A DNA stretch of 61,978 bases from Nocardia carnea (lineage in GTDB: Bacteria; Actinomycetota; Actinomycetes; Mycobacteriales; Mycobacteriaceae): positions 1-61,978 of the forward strand of contig NZ_JARWNW010000307.1 in the NCBI RefSeq assembly GCF_029868325.1, read 5' to 3'. The notes under the pieces were generated by a model, which worked only from the letters and a program-made list of their open reading frames with translations, was not told the origin of the DNA and searched no databases. Each line of letters opens with the position of its first letter. The first letter of the stretch is position 1. Both the position numbers and the translations under genes were made by a program. Below are positions 26,093-34,248 of the stretch, piece after piece.

Positions 26093-26980
26093 ATGGACGG
26101 ACCCGGACCTCTCGGTGAATATCTGCAGGCGCGACGTGCGCGGATTCGTCCCCAGGACGTCGGGCTGCGGGATTTCGGTGTGCGCCGGCGGGTGCAGGGA
26201 TTACGCCGTGACGAGGTGGCGCAGCTGGCAGGCGTCAGTGTGTCCTACTACACGCGGCTCGAGCAGGGAATCTCTCGTGGCGCGTCGCCCGAGGTGCTCG
26301 AAGCGATTGCCGGTGCACTCCAGCTCGATGTCCACGAACGTGAGCACGTGGAACGGTTGGCCGGTGCCGCCCGGCGCGCGCCGCGGGCGCGGCGGCCGCG
26401 GCCGGAGAGAGTCAGCGACGAGACGCGGGATCTGATGCGCGCCCTCGATGGTGTTCCGGCGCTGGTCTTGGGGCGGCGCACCGACGTCCTGGCCTGGAAT
26501 CACCTGGGTCACGCACTGCTGGCCGGGCACGCCGATCCGGCCGCCGTGGACGACGTGGCGAATCGGCCAAATATGAGTCGAATGGTCTTCCTGGACGGGC
26601 ACAGCCGCGAGCTCTATCGGGATTGGTGGCGCAAGGCCCGCGCAGTGGTGGGCAATCTGCGGATCGCCGTGGGGCGCCACCCCGACGATCGTGACCTGGC
26701 CGCTCTCATCGGTGAGCTCACGATGAAGAGCCCTGAGTTCGTCTCCCTGTGGGCCGACCACCGGATCGCCCCGTGCGACGCGGCGTCCTACGATCTGCAT
26801 CATCCGGTGGTCGGTGCCCTCACCGTTACGCAGCAGACCCTGGCGATCGCACGTTCGCCCGAACAGAGCCTGATCGTGGTCACCACCGTGGAGCGGTCAC
26901 CGTCGGAGCAGGCTCTGATGCTGCTGCGCAGCTTGGGCGACCCCGTGCGTAGATCGACCGCCACACTGCACGAGGTGTAA
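26093..26980 (+). CDS. XRE family regulator with MmyB-like ligand domain
   Basis: 295 residues. The helix-turn-helix RRVQGLRRDEVAQLAGVSVSYYTRLEQG is followed by ASPEVLEAIAGALQL and a C-terminal MmyB-like domain (ALVLGRRTDVLAWNHLGHALLAG, then SPEFVSLWADHRI). Such regulators in actinobacteria usually control a divergent enzyme gene, here the MBL-fold hydrolase and esterase. The ATG at 26093 sits directly behind a GTG codon; GGAG is very close, so either may be used. Confidence 0.88.
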   Translation: MDGPGPLGEYLQARRARIRPQDVGLRDFGVRRRVQGLRRDEVAQLAGVSVSYYTRLEQGISRGASPEVLEAIAGALQLDVHEREHVERLAGAARRAPRARRPRPERVSDETRDLMRALDGVPALVLGRRTDVLAWNHLGHALLAGHADPAAVDDVANRPNMSRMVFLDGHSRELYRDWWRKARAVVGNLRIAVGRHPDDRDLAALIGELTMKSPEFVSLWADHRIAPCDAASYDLHHPVVGALTVTQQTLAIARSPEQSLIVVTTVERSPSEQALMLLRSLGDPVRRSTATLHEV

Positions 26981-27058
26981 CCCCACGGGCGGGGCGGACG
27001 TGTTCGCCGGCCATGTGGTCGAGGAGAATACTTCCACCTGAACGCGCCCGGCGTCCGG

Positions 27059-28420
27059 TCAGAAATTCGGGCGGTTCTGCACCCAGCGGAACGACGTACT
27101 TCGCTGCGGGAAAGTGTCCGGGTCGATCCGGTCGAGCGTGAGGGTGACCTGGTGGCCGTCCAGTTCACCGGCCAGCACGGCCTTGTCCGTGTCGGGTTGC
27201 TGGAAGTCGAGTGTGCCCAATGGATTCCGAGTCCCGGCCCTTGTGGTCATCGGCCTGTATTTCGGTGGCCCCTCGATCAGCCGGATCCGGCGGGAGGCGG
27301 CGTCCACATCGGCGGGGACAGTCACCAGGGTGTCGTCCATTCGCTGAAAGGTGAGGGTATCCGGGTAATCGAAGATCACTGTCTTCCAGCGGTTTTCGTC
27401 GGTGGTCAGCGGCGGCACCGGATATCCGTCCCGGGTGTACTCCGTTACCGACCAGATGCCGTACAGGGCAGGCTTGGGGCGGTCGGGCCCGCCGGTGCGC
27501 CAGGCGTGCCAGCCGCCGTGCACAGCCGCTACGGCAATCCATATACCGAGCGCGACCTGAATCACCGCCGCGATCCGGCGAGATCTCACGGCGTGGAACG
27601 GATACGGTGCGACGGACGGGCCGGTGGCACGGTCGAGCAGCAGCCCTCGTATCAGCCGCCGCGCCTCGGGTGCCAGCAGCAGCATCGACATGAGCAGAAG
27701 ATGGGTGGACGAGATCTTCTCCGGCACATCGAAGGTCATGTTCAGTACGACGATCTGCAGGGTATCGATCAGCGCCAGCAATGCGCCGAGCAGCGCGGTC
27801 CGTGGGATCAACAGCAGGATCGCCGCGGTGATCTCCGCCGCGCCGAGCAGCATTTCGTACGGCCTCGACACACCTACCTGCGACCACAGCACCGCCATCG
27901 GCGTGAAATCGCCGTACTCGGTCAGGAGTGTCGTCAGCGACGGCTCGGGCATCTGGGTCGGAATCGCCTTGGCGAAACCGAAGCTCAGCAATTGACCGGC
28001 CAGCAGTATCCGGATGACGAGCAGGTACCAGCCGGCGAGTGTGCGATAGTGCGTACGCCGCCGGTCCAGTACCGACCACACCGCTGTACCGGCTGCCGCC
28101 ACCACCAGGATGCAGAACAGCAGCACCCAGAAGATCGCCTGGTCACCGACTCCGGTCGGATACAGCTGTACGCCGGTACCGAACACTTCCCGGCCCACCC
28201 AGTCGAGGAAGGGCTGCAGCTTCCGGATGTGCCAGAACTGTGCGTCGTAGCCCAGCTGCCTTCCGAGTGGGCCGGTCAGCTCGAACACGATCGGCGGAGT
28301 CAGTAGACAGAACAGGCCGAAGTACAGGAAACAGAACCGGAATGCGAGGCGGGTGAGTGGATTCCACCGTACCGGCCGAGCCACCACCAGTCGTTCGGTG
28401 ACGAAGGTTTCGGTCGTCAT
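27059..28420 (-). CDS. DoxX-like polytopic membrane protein
   Basis: 453 residues with about seven hydrophobic segments (RFCFLYFGLFCLLTPPIVF, AIFWVLLFCILVVAAAGTAVW, WYLLVIRILLAGQLLSFGFAKAI, AAEITAAILLLIPRTALLGALLALIDTLQ and others) and a soluble C-terminal domain of about 150 residues. GFAKAIPTQMP and the helix layout suggest the DoxX/MauE group. Its ATG overlaps the stop of the VanY-type gene as ATGA, so it is co-translated with that carboxypeptidase. The C-terminal part (LYGIWSVTEYTRDGYPVPPL) is of a kind I do not recognise. Role in this operon unknown. Confidence 0.75.
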   Translation of the reverse strand: MTTETFVTERLVVARPVRWNPLTRLAFRFCFLYFGLFCLLTPPIVFELTGPLGRQLGYDAQFWHIRKLQPFLDWVGREVFGTGVQLYPTGVGDQAIFWVLLFCILVVAAAGTAVWSVLDRRRTHYRTLAGWYLLVIRILLAGQLLSFGFAKAIPTQMPEPSLTTLLTEYGDFTPMAVLWSQVGVSRPYEMLLGAAEITAAILLLIPRTALLGALLALIDTLQIVVLNMTFDVPEKISSTHLLLMSMLLLAPEARRLIRGLLLDRATGPSVAPYPFHAVRSRRIAAVIQVALGIWIAVAAVHGGWHAWRTGGPDRPKPALYGIWSVTEYTRDGYPVPPLTTDENRWKTVIFDYPDTLTFQRMDDTLVTVPADVDAASRRIRLIEGPPKYRPMTTRAGTRNPLGTLDFQQPDTDKAVLAGELDGHQVTLTLDRIDPDTFPQRSTSFRWVQNRPNF

Positions 28421-29028
28421 CGTCGCATCCTCTGCTCGTGTGCGGGGTCGGCATACATGGCAGGACAGCCGTGCTCGATCGCCGCGGGGCGCAGTTCGTA
28501 GTGCCAGGGCTCGTTGCGATAGATCTGGCACAGTCCGTATGCGGCGCCGTGTGCGGACAGCCACGCCGCAGCATCGGAACCGAGGTCGACCGCATCGCCG
28601 GACACGTGCGCAGAAGTGTCCGCGGTGGCGACCCATCGGGCGGCCCGCTCCGCCGAGCCGTACTTCGCTACCGCTGCGCGAAGCAGCCGGTTCTGGTATT
28701 CCCGCGAACGCCAGCCACTGTTGACGTGGAACTCGATGCCCTCGTCGCCTGCCTCGGCCGCTGCGGCGCGCAGGGCCGCGATCAGATCGGGCGCGAGGTT
28801 GGCTACGCCGGGATACTCGTCGGCGAACACCGTGACGCCGTCCGGAAGGCCACCATCGTCCGGGACAGCCCGGCCGCCGTGGTCACCGCGGAGGACGGCA
28901 CCGGCCAGCCGGACCGGCGACGGTGCTGACTGATAAACCAGCGTGCCGGTGATCGCGGTGACGGCGACGAGCAGGCCACTCGCCGCCAGCCTGCGGGGCA
29001 ACGGTGATAATGCGGTTCTTCGACTCAT
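28417..29028 (-). CDS. VanY-type D-Ala-D-Ala carboxypeptidase (peptidase M15)
   Basis: Exported zinc peptidase of 203 residues. A basic N-terminus and one hydrophobic helix (LAASGLLVAVTAITGTLVY) anchor it or serve as signal. The M15B motifs are complete: GWRSREYQNRL, the zinc site SAHVSGDAVDLG and EPWHYEL. Such enzymes trim the terminal D-Ala from peptidoglycan precursors; in van clusters this lowers the glycopeptide target. It is coupled to the DoxX-like gene and divergent from the VanR/VanS-like pair, 87 bases away. I chose the ATG at 29028 because the upstream frame is the shadow of the response-regulator gene. Confidence 0.88.
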   Translation of the reverse strand: MSRRTALSPLPRRLAASGLLVAVTAITGTLVYQSAPSPVRLAGAVLRGDHGGRAVPDDGGLPDGVTVFADEYPGVANLAPDLIAALRAAAAEAGDEGIEFHVNSGWRSREYQNRLLRAAVAKYGSAERAARWVATADTSAHVSGDAVDLGSDAAAWLSAHGAAYGLCQIYRNEPWHYELRPAAIEHGCPAMYADPAHEQRMRR

Positions 29029-29115
29029 ACGGCCAGTCAAGGCGCGGCGGTGTTGCCGGTCCGTATGCGTTTTCGGATACGCCGGCGATATGTCGCGCCT
29101 CGTACTATCGAGAAC

Positions 29116-29781
29116 ATGCGTGTGCTGGTCGTAGAGGACGAGCCCTACCTGGCAGAGGCCATCCGCGATGGGCTGCGACTGGAAGCGATCGCGGCCGATA
29201 TCGCCGGTGACGGCGATACGGCCATGGAGTTGCTGAGCGTCAACACCTACGACATAGCGGTCCTCGACCGTGATATCCCCGGGCCCACGGGGGACGAGGT
29301 CGCCGAACATATCGTCGCGTCCGGTACCGGTATGCCGATCCTGATGCTCACCGCTGCCGACCGGCTCGACGACAAGGCCTCCGGCTTCGAACTCGGCGCC
29401 GACGACTACCTCACCAAACCGTTCGCCCTCCGTGAACTCGCGCTCCGGCTCCGGGCGCTCGACCGCAGGCGCGTCCACAACCGGCCGCCGGTGCGGGAGA
29501 TCGCGGGATTGCGGGTGGATCCGTTCCGCCGCGAGGTCTACCGCGACGGCCGCTATGTGGCGCTCACCCGCAAGCAGTTCGCCGTGCTCGACGTGCTCGT
29601 CGCCGCCGAAGGGGGCGTCATCAGCGCCGAAGAGCTGCTGGAACGGGCGTGGGACGAGAATGCGGACCCCTTCACCAATGCCGTGCGCATCACCGTCTCG
29701 GCCCTGCGTAAACGGCTCGGCGAACCGTGGCTCATCGCCACCGTGCCCGGCGTCGGCTACCGCATCGACCTCGGAACGTAA
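29116..29781 (+). CDS. VanR-like OmpR-family response regulator
   Basis: 221 residues. Receiver domain with MRVLVVEDEPYLAEAI, the phosphate-accepting aspartate in DIAVLDRDIPGP, LTAADRLDD and LTKPF, then a winged-helix DNA-binding domain (VALTRKQFAVLDVLVAAEGG ... TNAVRITVSALRKRLG). From memory the sequence follows Streptomyces VanR almost throughout. The kinase gene begins directly at the next base. Likely target: the divergent carboxypeptidase-DoxX operon. Confidence 0.92.
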   Translation: MRVLVVEDEPYLAEAIRDGLRLEAIAADIAGDGDTAMELLSVNTYDIAVLDRDIPGPTGDEVAEHIVASGTGMPILMLTAADRLDDKASGFELGADDYLTKPFALRELALRLRALDRRRVHNRPPVREIAGLRVDPFRREVYRDGRYVALTRKQFAVLDVLVAAEGGVISAEELLERAWDENADPFTNAVRITVSALRKRLGEPWLIATVPGVGYRIDLGT

Positions 29782-30888
29782 ATGGCCAGGGCGCCGGGTT
29801 TGAGCGTTCGCCTCAAACTGACCCTCAGCTACGTCGGGTTCCTCATGCTCACGGGTGCGCTGCTGCTGGTCGCCGTGTGGGTGTTCCTCCTGCGCGGAAG
29901 GTCGAACATCCTGTTCGTCCCCGGTCTGTCCGATTTCCGCCGCGTCTTCGATCCAGGCAGTTTCGGCGCGGCTGTTTTCGTCCCCGCGGCAATCCTGGTG
30001 CTGGGGTTCCTGCTGGTGTTCGGTTTCGTAGGCGGGTGGCTTCTCGCCGGCCGCATACTCGCGCCACTGAATCGAATCACCGAAGCCACCCGGGCGGCCG
30101 CGAACGGTTCACTTTCCGAGCGGGTCCGGCTGCCCGGCCGCAGCGACGAGTTCCGCGAACTCGCCGACAGCTTCGACACCATGCTCGGCCGGCTGGAAGC
30201 CCATGTAGCCGAACAGAAGAGATTCGCGGCCAACGCCTCCCACGAACTCCGCACCCCGCTGGCGATCACCCAGGCACTTCTCGACGTGGCAAGCAACGAT
30301 CCGGACAGCCGCACCGGTGAACTCGTCGAACGACTCCGTACCGTCAACACCCGAGCGATCGATCTCACCGAGGCACTACTCCTGCTCAGCCGCGCCGACC
30401 GGCAATCCTTCACCCGAGCGCACGTCGACCTGTCCCTCATGGCGGAAGAAGCCGCCGAAACACTTCTCCCCCTCGCCGAAGAACGCGGTATCACCATCGA
30501 AACCTCCGGCGATATCACCCCGGCCGTCGGTTCACCTGCACTCCTGCTGCAGTTGACCACGAATCTGGTGCACAACGCGATCGTGCACAACCTGCCCGAC
30601 CGTGGCAGCGTATGGGTCACGACCAGGGCGCACGCCGGCACAGTGGTGCTGACTGTCGAGAACACCGGCGAGGAACTCTCGCCACAGGTGGTTTCCACGC
30701 TTGCGGAACCGTTTCGCCGCGGCACCGAACGCCGGCACATCGACCATGCAGGTGCGGGGCTGGGCCTGGCAATCGTGCAGAGCATCACCCGAGCCCACAA
30801 CGGAACCCTCACCCTCGCTCCCCGGCCTTCCGGTGGGCTCCGGTGCACCGTGCACCTACCTGCCGCACCACCACGCGCCGGCGACTGA
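29782..30888 (+). CDS. VanS-like sensor histidine kinase
   Basis: 368 residues. Two membrane helices (LTLSYVGFLMLTGALLLVAVWVF and FVPAAILVLGFLLVFGFVGGWLLAG) flank a short outer loop of about 35 residues; then come a HAMP linker, the phosphorylated-histidine box ANASHELRTPLAI and the ATP-binding domain with LTTNLVHNAIVHN and AGAGLGLAIVQSITRAH. The short extracellular loop resembles VanS-type sensors, which respond to glycopeptides or wall damage. Starts one base after the regulator's TAA. Confidence 0.92.
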   Translation: MARAPGLSVRLKLTLSYVGFLMLTGALLLVAVWVFLLRGRSNILFVPGLSDFRRVFDPGSFGAAVFVPAAILVLGFLLVFGFVGGWLLAGRILAPLNRITEATRAAANGSLSERVRLPGRSDEFRELADSFDTMLGRLEAHVAEQKRFAANASHELRTPLAITQALLDVASNDPDSRTGELVERLRTVNTRAIDLTEALLLLSRADRQSFTRAHVDLSLMAEEAAETLLPLAEERGITIETSGDITPAVGSPALLLQLTTNLVHNAIVHNLPDRGSVWVTTRAHAGTVVLTVENTGEELSPQVVSTLAEPFRRGTERRHIDHAGAGLGLAIVQSITRAHNGTLTLAPRPSGGLRCTVHLPAAPPRAGD

Positions 30889-30913
30889 CCGTCACGGCTG
30901 AGAGAAGCGCCGT

Positions 30914-30926
30914 CCCCGGTCCGGGG
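30914..30926. terminator. short GC hairpin between convergent genes
   Basis: CCCCGG-T-CCGGGG lies in the 63-base gap between the kinase and the convergent dehydrogenase. It could end both transcripts, but no T-tract follows. Confidence 0.3.
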
Positions 30927-30951
30927 TGCGCCGGGGCGGTGGCCGATACGG

Positions 30952-31734
30952 TCAGAGAGCGTGTCCGCCGGCGACCTGCAGAACCTGCCCGGTAACCCAG
31001 CGGGCCTGGTGCGAGGCGAGGTACACCACCGCGTCGGCGATATCTTCCGGCTCCCCCACCCGGCCCATCGGGACGATCGCCCTCGCGTGTGCGAGGACGC
31101 CCTCGTCCATCCACCCGGTCTGGACGGGGCCCGGGGCAACGGCGTTCACGCGTATGCCGCGCGGTGCCAGATCCAGTGCGGTGGAGCGGGTGAGTGCTTC
31201 CAGCGCCGCCTTGGACGTGCCGTAGCCGGTCTGGCCAGGGAACGCTCGCGCGGCGTCAGTAGTGATGTTGACGATGCTCAGCGGGTCGTCTCCGTGGTGT
31301 AGTCGTGCCACCTCGGCGGTGAGAACCGCGGGCGCGACGGCGTTCACCCGATAGTGGCGCTCCATAGACGCATGGGTCAAAGTGTCGACGGTGTCGGGTG
31401 TTTCGCAGTGGGCGGCGTTGTTGACCAGGACATCGATCGTGCCGGCGCGGTCGGCGACCGCTCGCACGAGCCGGGTCGCGCCGTCCGGTTCGGACAGGTC
31501 GGCGCCGACGGCGAAAGAGTCGTTGCCCAATTCTTTCGCGAGCTTGTCCGCTTCCGCCGCGGCTGGGGTGATATGCGCCCATTCGACGCCGGCCGGGGCC
31601 GGCGGATCCCGGTCGAGGTAGTGGATCGCTACGCGTGCCCCCTGGGCGGCGAACGCGCGGCTGATCGCTGCACCGATATTGCCGGAACCGCCGGTCACCA
31701 GGACGGTCCGGCCGGCCAGGCGAGTATCGATCAT
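30952..31734 (-). CDS. short-chain dehydrogenase/reductase
   Basis: Rossmann-fold oxidoreductase of 260 residues: TVLVTGGSGNIGAAISRAFA (cofactor loop), DVLVNNAAH, a YxxxK site as GYGTSKAALEAL, and GIRVNAVAPGPVQTGW. The ATG at 31734 follows GAGGAG at five bases. The catalytic serine position is less typical (VNITTDAARAF), so activity is likely but not certain. Substrate unknown. Confidence 0.88.
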   Translation of the reverse strand: MIDTRLAGRTVLVTGGSGNIGAAISRAFAAQGARVAIHYLDRDPPAPAGVEWAHITPAAAEADKLAKELGNDSFAVGADLSEPDGATRLVRAVADRAGTIDVLVNNAAHCETPDTVDTLTHASMERHYRVNAVAPAVLTAEVARLHHGDDPLSIVNITTDAARAFPGQTGYGTSKAALEALTRSTALDLAPRGIRVNAVAPGPVQTGWMDEGVLAHARAIVPMGRVGEPEDIADAVVYLASHQARWVTGQVLQVAGGHAL

Positions 31735-32124
31735 CGAGTCTCCTCGGTAGTGGTCGGGCAGCTGGATTCGGGACGACGAGCATGAACTGGGTCCGGACAG
31801 GAGGCCCACGGGCCGGGACCGGCAGCGCATACCGGGGGCGAGGCGACCATGACCGCGCGTGAAAAGTCGAGAAGCAGGGAACCGACATGGACGTGCTGAT
31901 CGAAGACAGCTTTCACCCATGAGGCTGCAGGCCGCACGCGGGGACCGATACCGTCAGGAACGCACGCGGGGATGGTACACAAACAGCTCCGGCTCAACGA
32001 GTCGTTTTGCGTGGGATCAGTCGCTCTGATGGGGCCGCACAGGGCGGGCGTCCGAGCGGTGGGCGAGGGTGTGACGTGGCTCGTCGACGCGGCGCACTCG
32101 GTGGTACGCGCGGCCGCCAGGTGT
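31735..32124. other. gene-poor stretch between SDR and rsgA leader
   Basis: About 390 bases with no gene I can support. Small open frames on both strands lack ribosome-binding sites and family motifs. It contains the SDR promoter region on the left and leads into the promoter of the rsgA leader on the right. Confidence 0.4.
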
Positions 32125-32130
32125 TAAAGT
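32125..32130 (+). promoter_or_regulatory. -10 box of the leader-peptide/rsgA transcript
   Basis: TAAAGT fits the actinobacterial TANNNT consensus and lies 46 bases before the leader ATG. No good -35 is visible at 16-19 bases, and the WhiB7 AT-rich element was not seen. Confidence 0.45.
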
Positions 32131-32176
32131 CGGCTGTCCGAGTCCGATGTGGTGCGAGAGATCAGGAGGTGAGTTG

Positions 32177-32245
32177 ATGTTTGCGGTGAAGACCGCTGCC
32201 CTGTGCAGCGCCCGGACCATCCTCACTTCCCGGGCTCCGGTCTGA
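32177..32245 (+). CDS. 22-residue leader peptide of the rsgA-like gene
   Basis: A tiny frame from ATG to TGA with an optimal ribosome-binding site, AGGAGG (32164-32169), seven bases ahead. The peptide begins MFAVKTAALCSART and ends TSRAPV before the stop. It lies 93 bases upstream of the GTPase start. Its placement before a structured region and a base-paired ribosome-binding site suggests a sensing leader of the translational-attenuation type. The C-terminal R-A-P recalls RAPP/RAGP arrest peptides, although the residue after it is V rather than P. Not a protein of known family. Confidence 0.65.
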   Translation: MFAVKTAALCSARTILTSRAPV

Positions 32246-32250
32246 TCGAT

Positions 32251-32331
32251 CCCCGCTGCCGATAGCGTCGGGCCGTATCGGCTTGCCGCCGCGCTGGTTT
32301 CGGTATTCGAACGGGGCCCCTTTTCAAAGGG
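32251..32331 (+). promoter_or_regulatory. structured leader sequestering the rsgA ribosome-binding site
   Basis: Three pairings can be drawn between the leader peptide and the GTPase: CCCCG (32251-32255) with CGGGG (32312-32316), GCCGAT (32258-32263) with ATCGGC (32277-32282), and CCCTT (32318-32322) with AAGGG (32327-32331). The last one buries the AAAGGG ribosome-binding site of the GTPase. A ribosome paused at the leader stop (32243) would reach the first arm and could change the fold. Hand-drawn; no folding energy was calculated. Confidence 0.5.
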
Positions 32332-32338
32332 TCTCACC

Positions 32339-33421
32339 ATGTACTCATCTCAACCATCCGCATCATCGATGCCTCTGTCCGCACTCGGCTGGGACAGCTC
32401 GTTGGAGGCACTGTTCGCAGAGCATGCGGCCGCCGGCCTGGTTCCCGCTCGCGTTGTGCGGGTCGACCGGGGCCGCTGTGACACACTCACCGCATCGGGT
32501 CCGGTCCGCGCCGTCAGCGTGGCTGTAACCTCTGCCGACCCGGCCGATTCGGTGTGCACAGGCGATTGGGCCGCGCTGCGCCCGGGGCCGGAGCCGGAAC
32601 TGGTGGCACTGCTGCCACGGCGCAGCGCGATCACCCGGGCTTCGTCGGATCGGACCTCGTATCAGCAGGTCTTGGCGGCGAATGTCGACTCTGTCGTCAT
32701 CGTGGTGTCGCTGGCGATGCCGCTCAACGCGGGCCGGGTCGAGCGTCTGCTCGCGCTGGCCTGGGACAGTGGGGCGAAGCCGGTGGTCGTACTCACAAAA
32801 GCCGACACCGTGGACGATCCCGGTGCCACCGCGACCGTCGTGACCGCGCTGGCTCCCGGCGCCGAGGTCGTCACCACCAGCGCTACGACGGGTGCCGGCC
32901 TGGACGTACTGCGGGACGTGGTAACCGGTACCACGGTCTTGCTGGGGCCGTCGGGCGCGGGAAAGTCCACGCTCGCCAATGCTCTGCTCGGACGAGAGCA
33001 TATGGACACCAGCGATGTTCGCGTCGCCGACGGTAAGGGCAGGCACACGACCGTGCACCGTGAGTTGCTGCCGCTACCGGGCGGCGGGGTGCTCATCGAT
33101 ACCCCGGGCCTGCGGGGTATCGGCATCCAGGACGCCGCGGAGGGTGTCGACCGAGTGTTCTCCGAAATCGAAGCCTACGCCCGCGATTGCGCCTTTGGTG
33201 ATTGCGAGCATCGCAGCGAACCCGGCTGCGCTGTCCAGGAAGCCATCATCGCCGGCGTGCTGGATGTGGGCCGGCTCGATCGGTACCGCAAGCTGTTGCG
33301 TGAAAGCGAGCGGGCCGCGGCCCGAGGCAGCGCGCGCCGGTCGAGTAAGCGCAGCGAAACCAAGAAACAGATCACGCGGGATCTGCGCGCGACCTATCGA
33401 TTCCGCGACCGTCAGCGCTGA
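32339..33421 (+). CDS. rsgA: RsgA-type circularly permuted ribosome-assembly GTPase
   Basis: 360 residues with an OB fold followed by the permuted GTPase order: NVDSVVIVVSLA, G4 VVLTKAD, G5 TSATTGAG, G1 GPSGAGKSTLANALLG, G2 GRHTTVHREL, G3 IDTPGLRG. The C-terminal zinc site CAFGDCEHRSEPGCAV is complete. RsgA binds the 30S subunit and triggers release of assembly factors. This copy lies in an accessory region; the housekeeping actinobacterial gene usually sits beside aroA (Rv3228 in M. tuberculosis), so this may be a paralogue. The start at 32339 has AAAGGG seven bases ahead, within a hairpin. Confidence 0.9.
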   Translation: MYSSQPSASSMPLSALGWDSSLEALFAEHAAAGLVPARVVRVDRGRCDTLTASGPVRAVSVAVTSADPADSVCTGDWAALRPGPEPELVALLPRRSAITRASSDRTSYQQVLAANVDSVVIVVSLAMPLNAGRVERLLALAWDSGAKPVVVLTKADTVDDPGATATVVTALAPGAEVVTTSATTGAGLDVLRDVVTGTTVLLGPSGAGKSTLANALLGREHMDTSDVRVADGKGRHTTVHRELLPLPGGGVLIDTPGLRGIGIQDAAEGVDRVFSEIEAYARDCAFGDCEHRSEPGCAVQEAIIAGVLDVGRLDRYRKLLRESERAAARGSARRSSKRSETKKQITRDLRATYRFRDRQR

Positions 33422-33542
33422 GCGCTGACATCACCTGTCGCCCTACATATCCGAGGACCTCCCGGCTGTGCGGGCCCACCTGCCACAGACCTCCCTGACC
33501 GCAGGCCGGCCGATGTTCTCGCCCGGCAACGCACCATCATGA

Positions 33543-34070
33543 ATGGAGAAAACCGTTTTGAGTACTGAAAGCAACTGGATCACTCGCGCCGAGACCGGCG
33601 CCGACATCCCGGCTATCCGAAAGATCAACCTCGCGGCGTTCGAGACCGCCGAGGAGGCCGACCTCGTCGATGCTCTGCGCACCGATCCGGCGTGGATAGC
33701 CGACCTGTCCATCATCAGCGCACAACCGGACGGCACGCCCACCGGTTACGCACTGCTGACTCGCTGCCACGTCGACGACACCCCGGCGCTGTGCCTGGGA
33801 CCGTGCGCGGTCCTGCCCGAATACCAGAAGACAGGGGCAGGTTCCGCCGCGATCCGCGCCGCCCTCGCAGCGGCCGAGCAGGCGGGCGAGCACTTCGTGA
33901 TCGTCCTCGGGCACCCGACCTACTACCCACGGTTCGGGTTCACCCGCGCATCGCAGTACGGGATCCGGCTCAGCATCGATGTCCCCGACGAGGCGTTGAT
34001 GGCGCTCGGTTTCGACTCCGAACAGCTGCCGAGCGGCACCGTCCGCTACGCCGCACCCTTCGGGATCTGA
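33543..34070 (+). CDS. GNAT family N-acetyltransferase
   Basis: 175 residues with a YhbS-like GNAT fold: ITRAETGADIPAIRKINLAAF, LGPCAVLPEYQKTGAGSAAIRAAL (acetyl-CoA loop) and VLGHPTYYPRFGFTRAS. Substrate unknown. The ATG at 33543 has no ribosome-binding site; a TTG at 33558 with GGAG nine bases upstream is an equally good start. It follows rsgA on the same strand after 121 bases and may be read through from it. Confidence 0.85.
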   Translation: MEKTVLSTESNWITRAETGADIPAIRKINLAAFETAEEADLVDALRTDPAWIADLSIISAQPDGTPTGYALLTRCHVDDTPALCLGPCAVLPEYQKTGAGSAAIRAALAAAEQAGEHFVIVLGHPTYYPRFGFTRASQYGIRLSIDVPDEALMALGFDSEQLPSGTVRYAAPFGI

Positions 34071-34248
34071 CCGATTGATTGCAGGGGGTGGGTGGCCCAC
34101 GGAGCGGAAAACCGGGACCGATTCCGACCGGCCGGCCCACCCCCTGCCACTCGACTGCAAGAATCGCAAGGCCCGCGTCGAACTCGCGAACGCCATATTC
34201 GACGGCATCGAAATCTTCTACATCCCGGCAGCACCCTGCTCAGTCCCC

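Noticed and set aside
27059..30888. A full vancomycin resistance cluster
   Set aside because: No vanH, vanA-type ligase or vanX gene is present in the window.
31731..31997. 88-residue frame upstream of the SDR
   Set aside because: No ribosome-binding site, cysteine/proline-rich composition, and no family motif.
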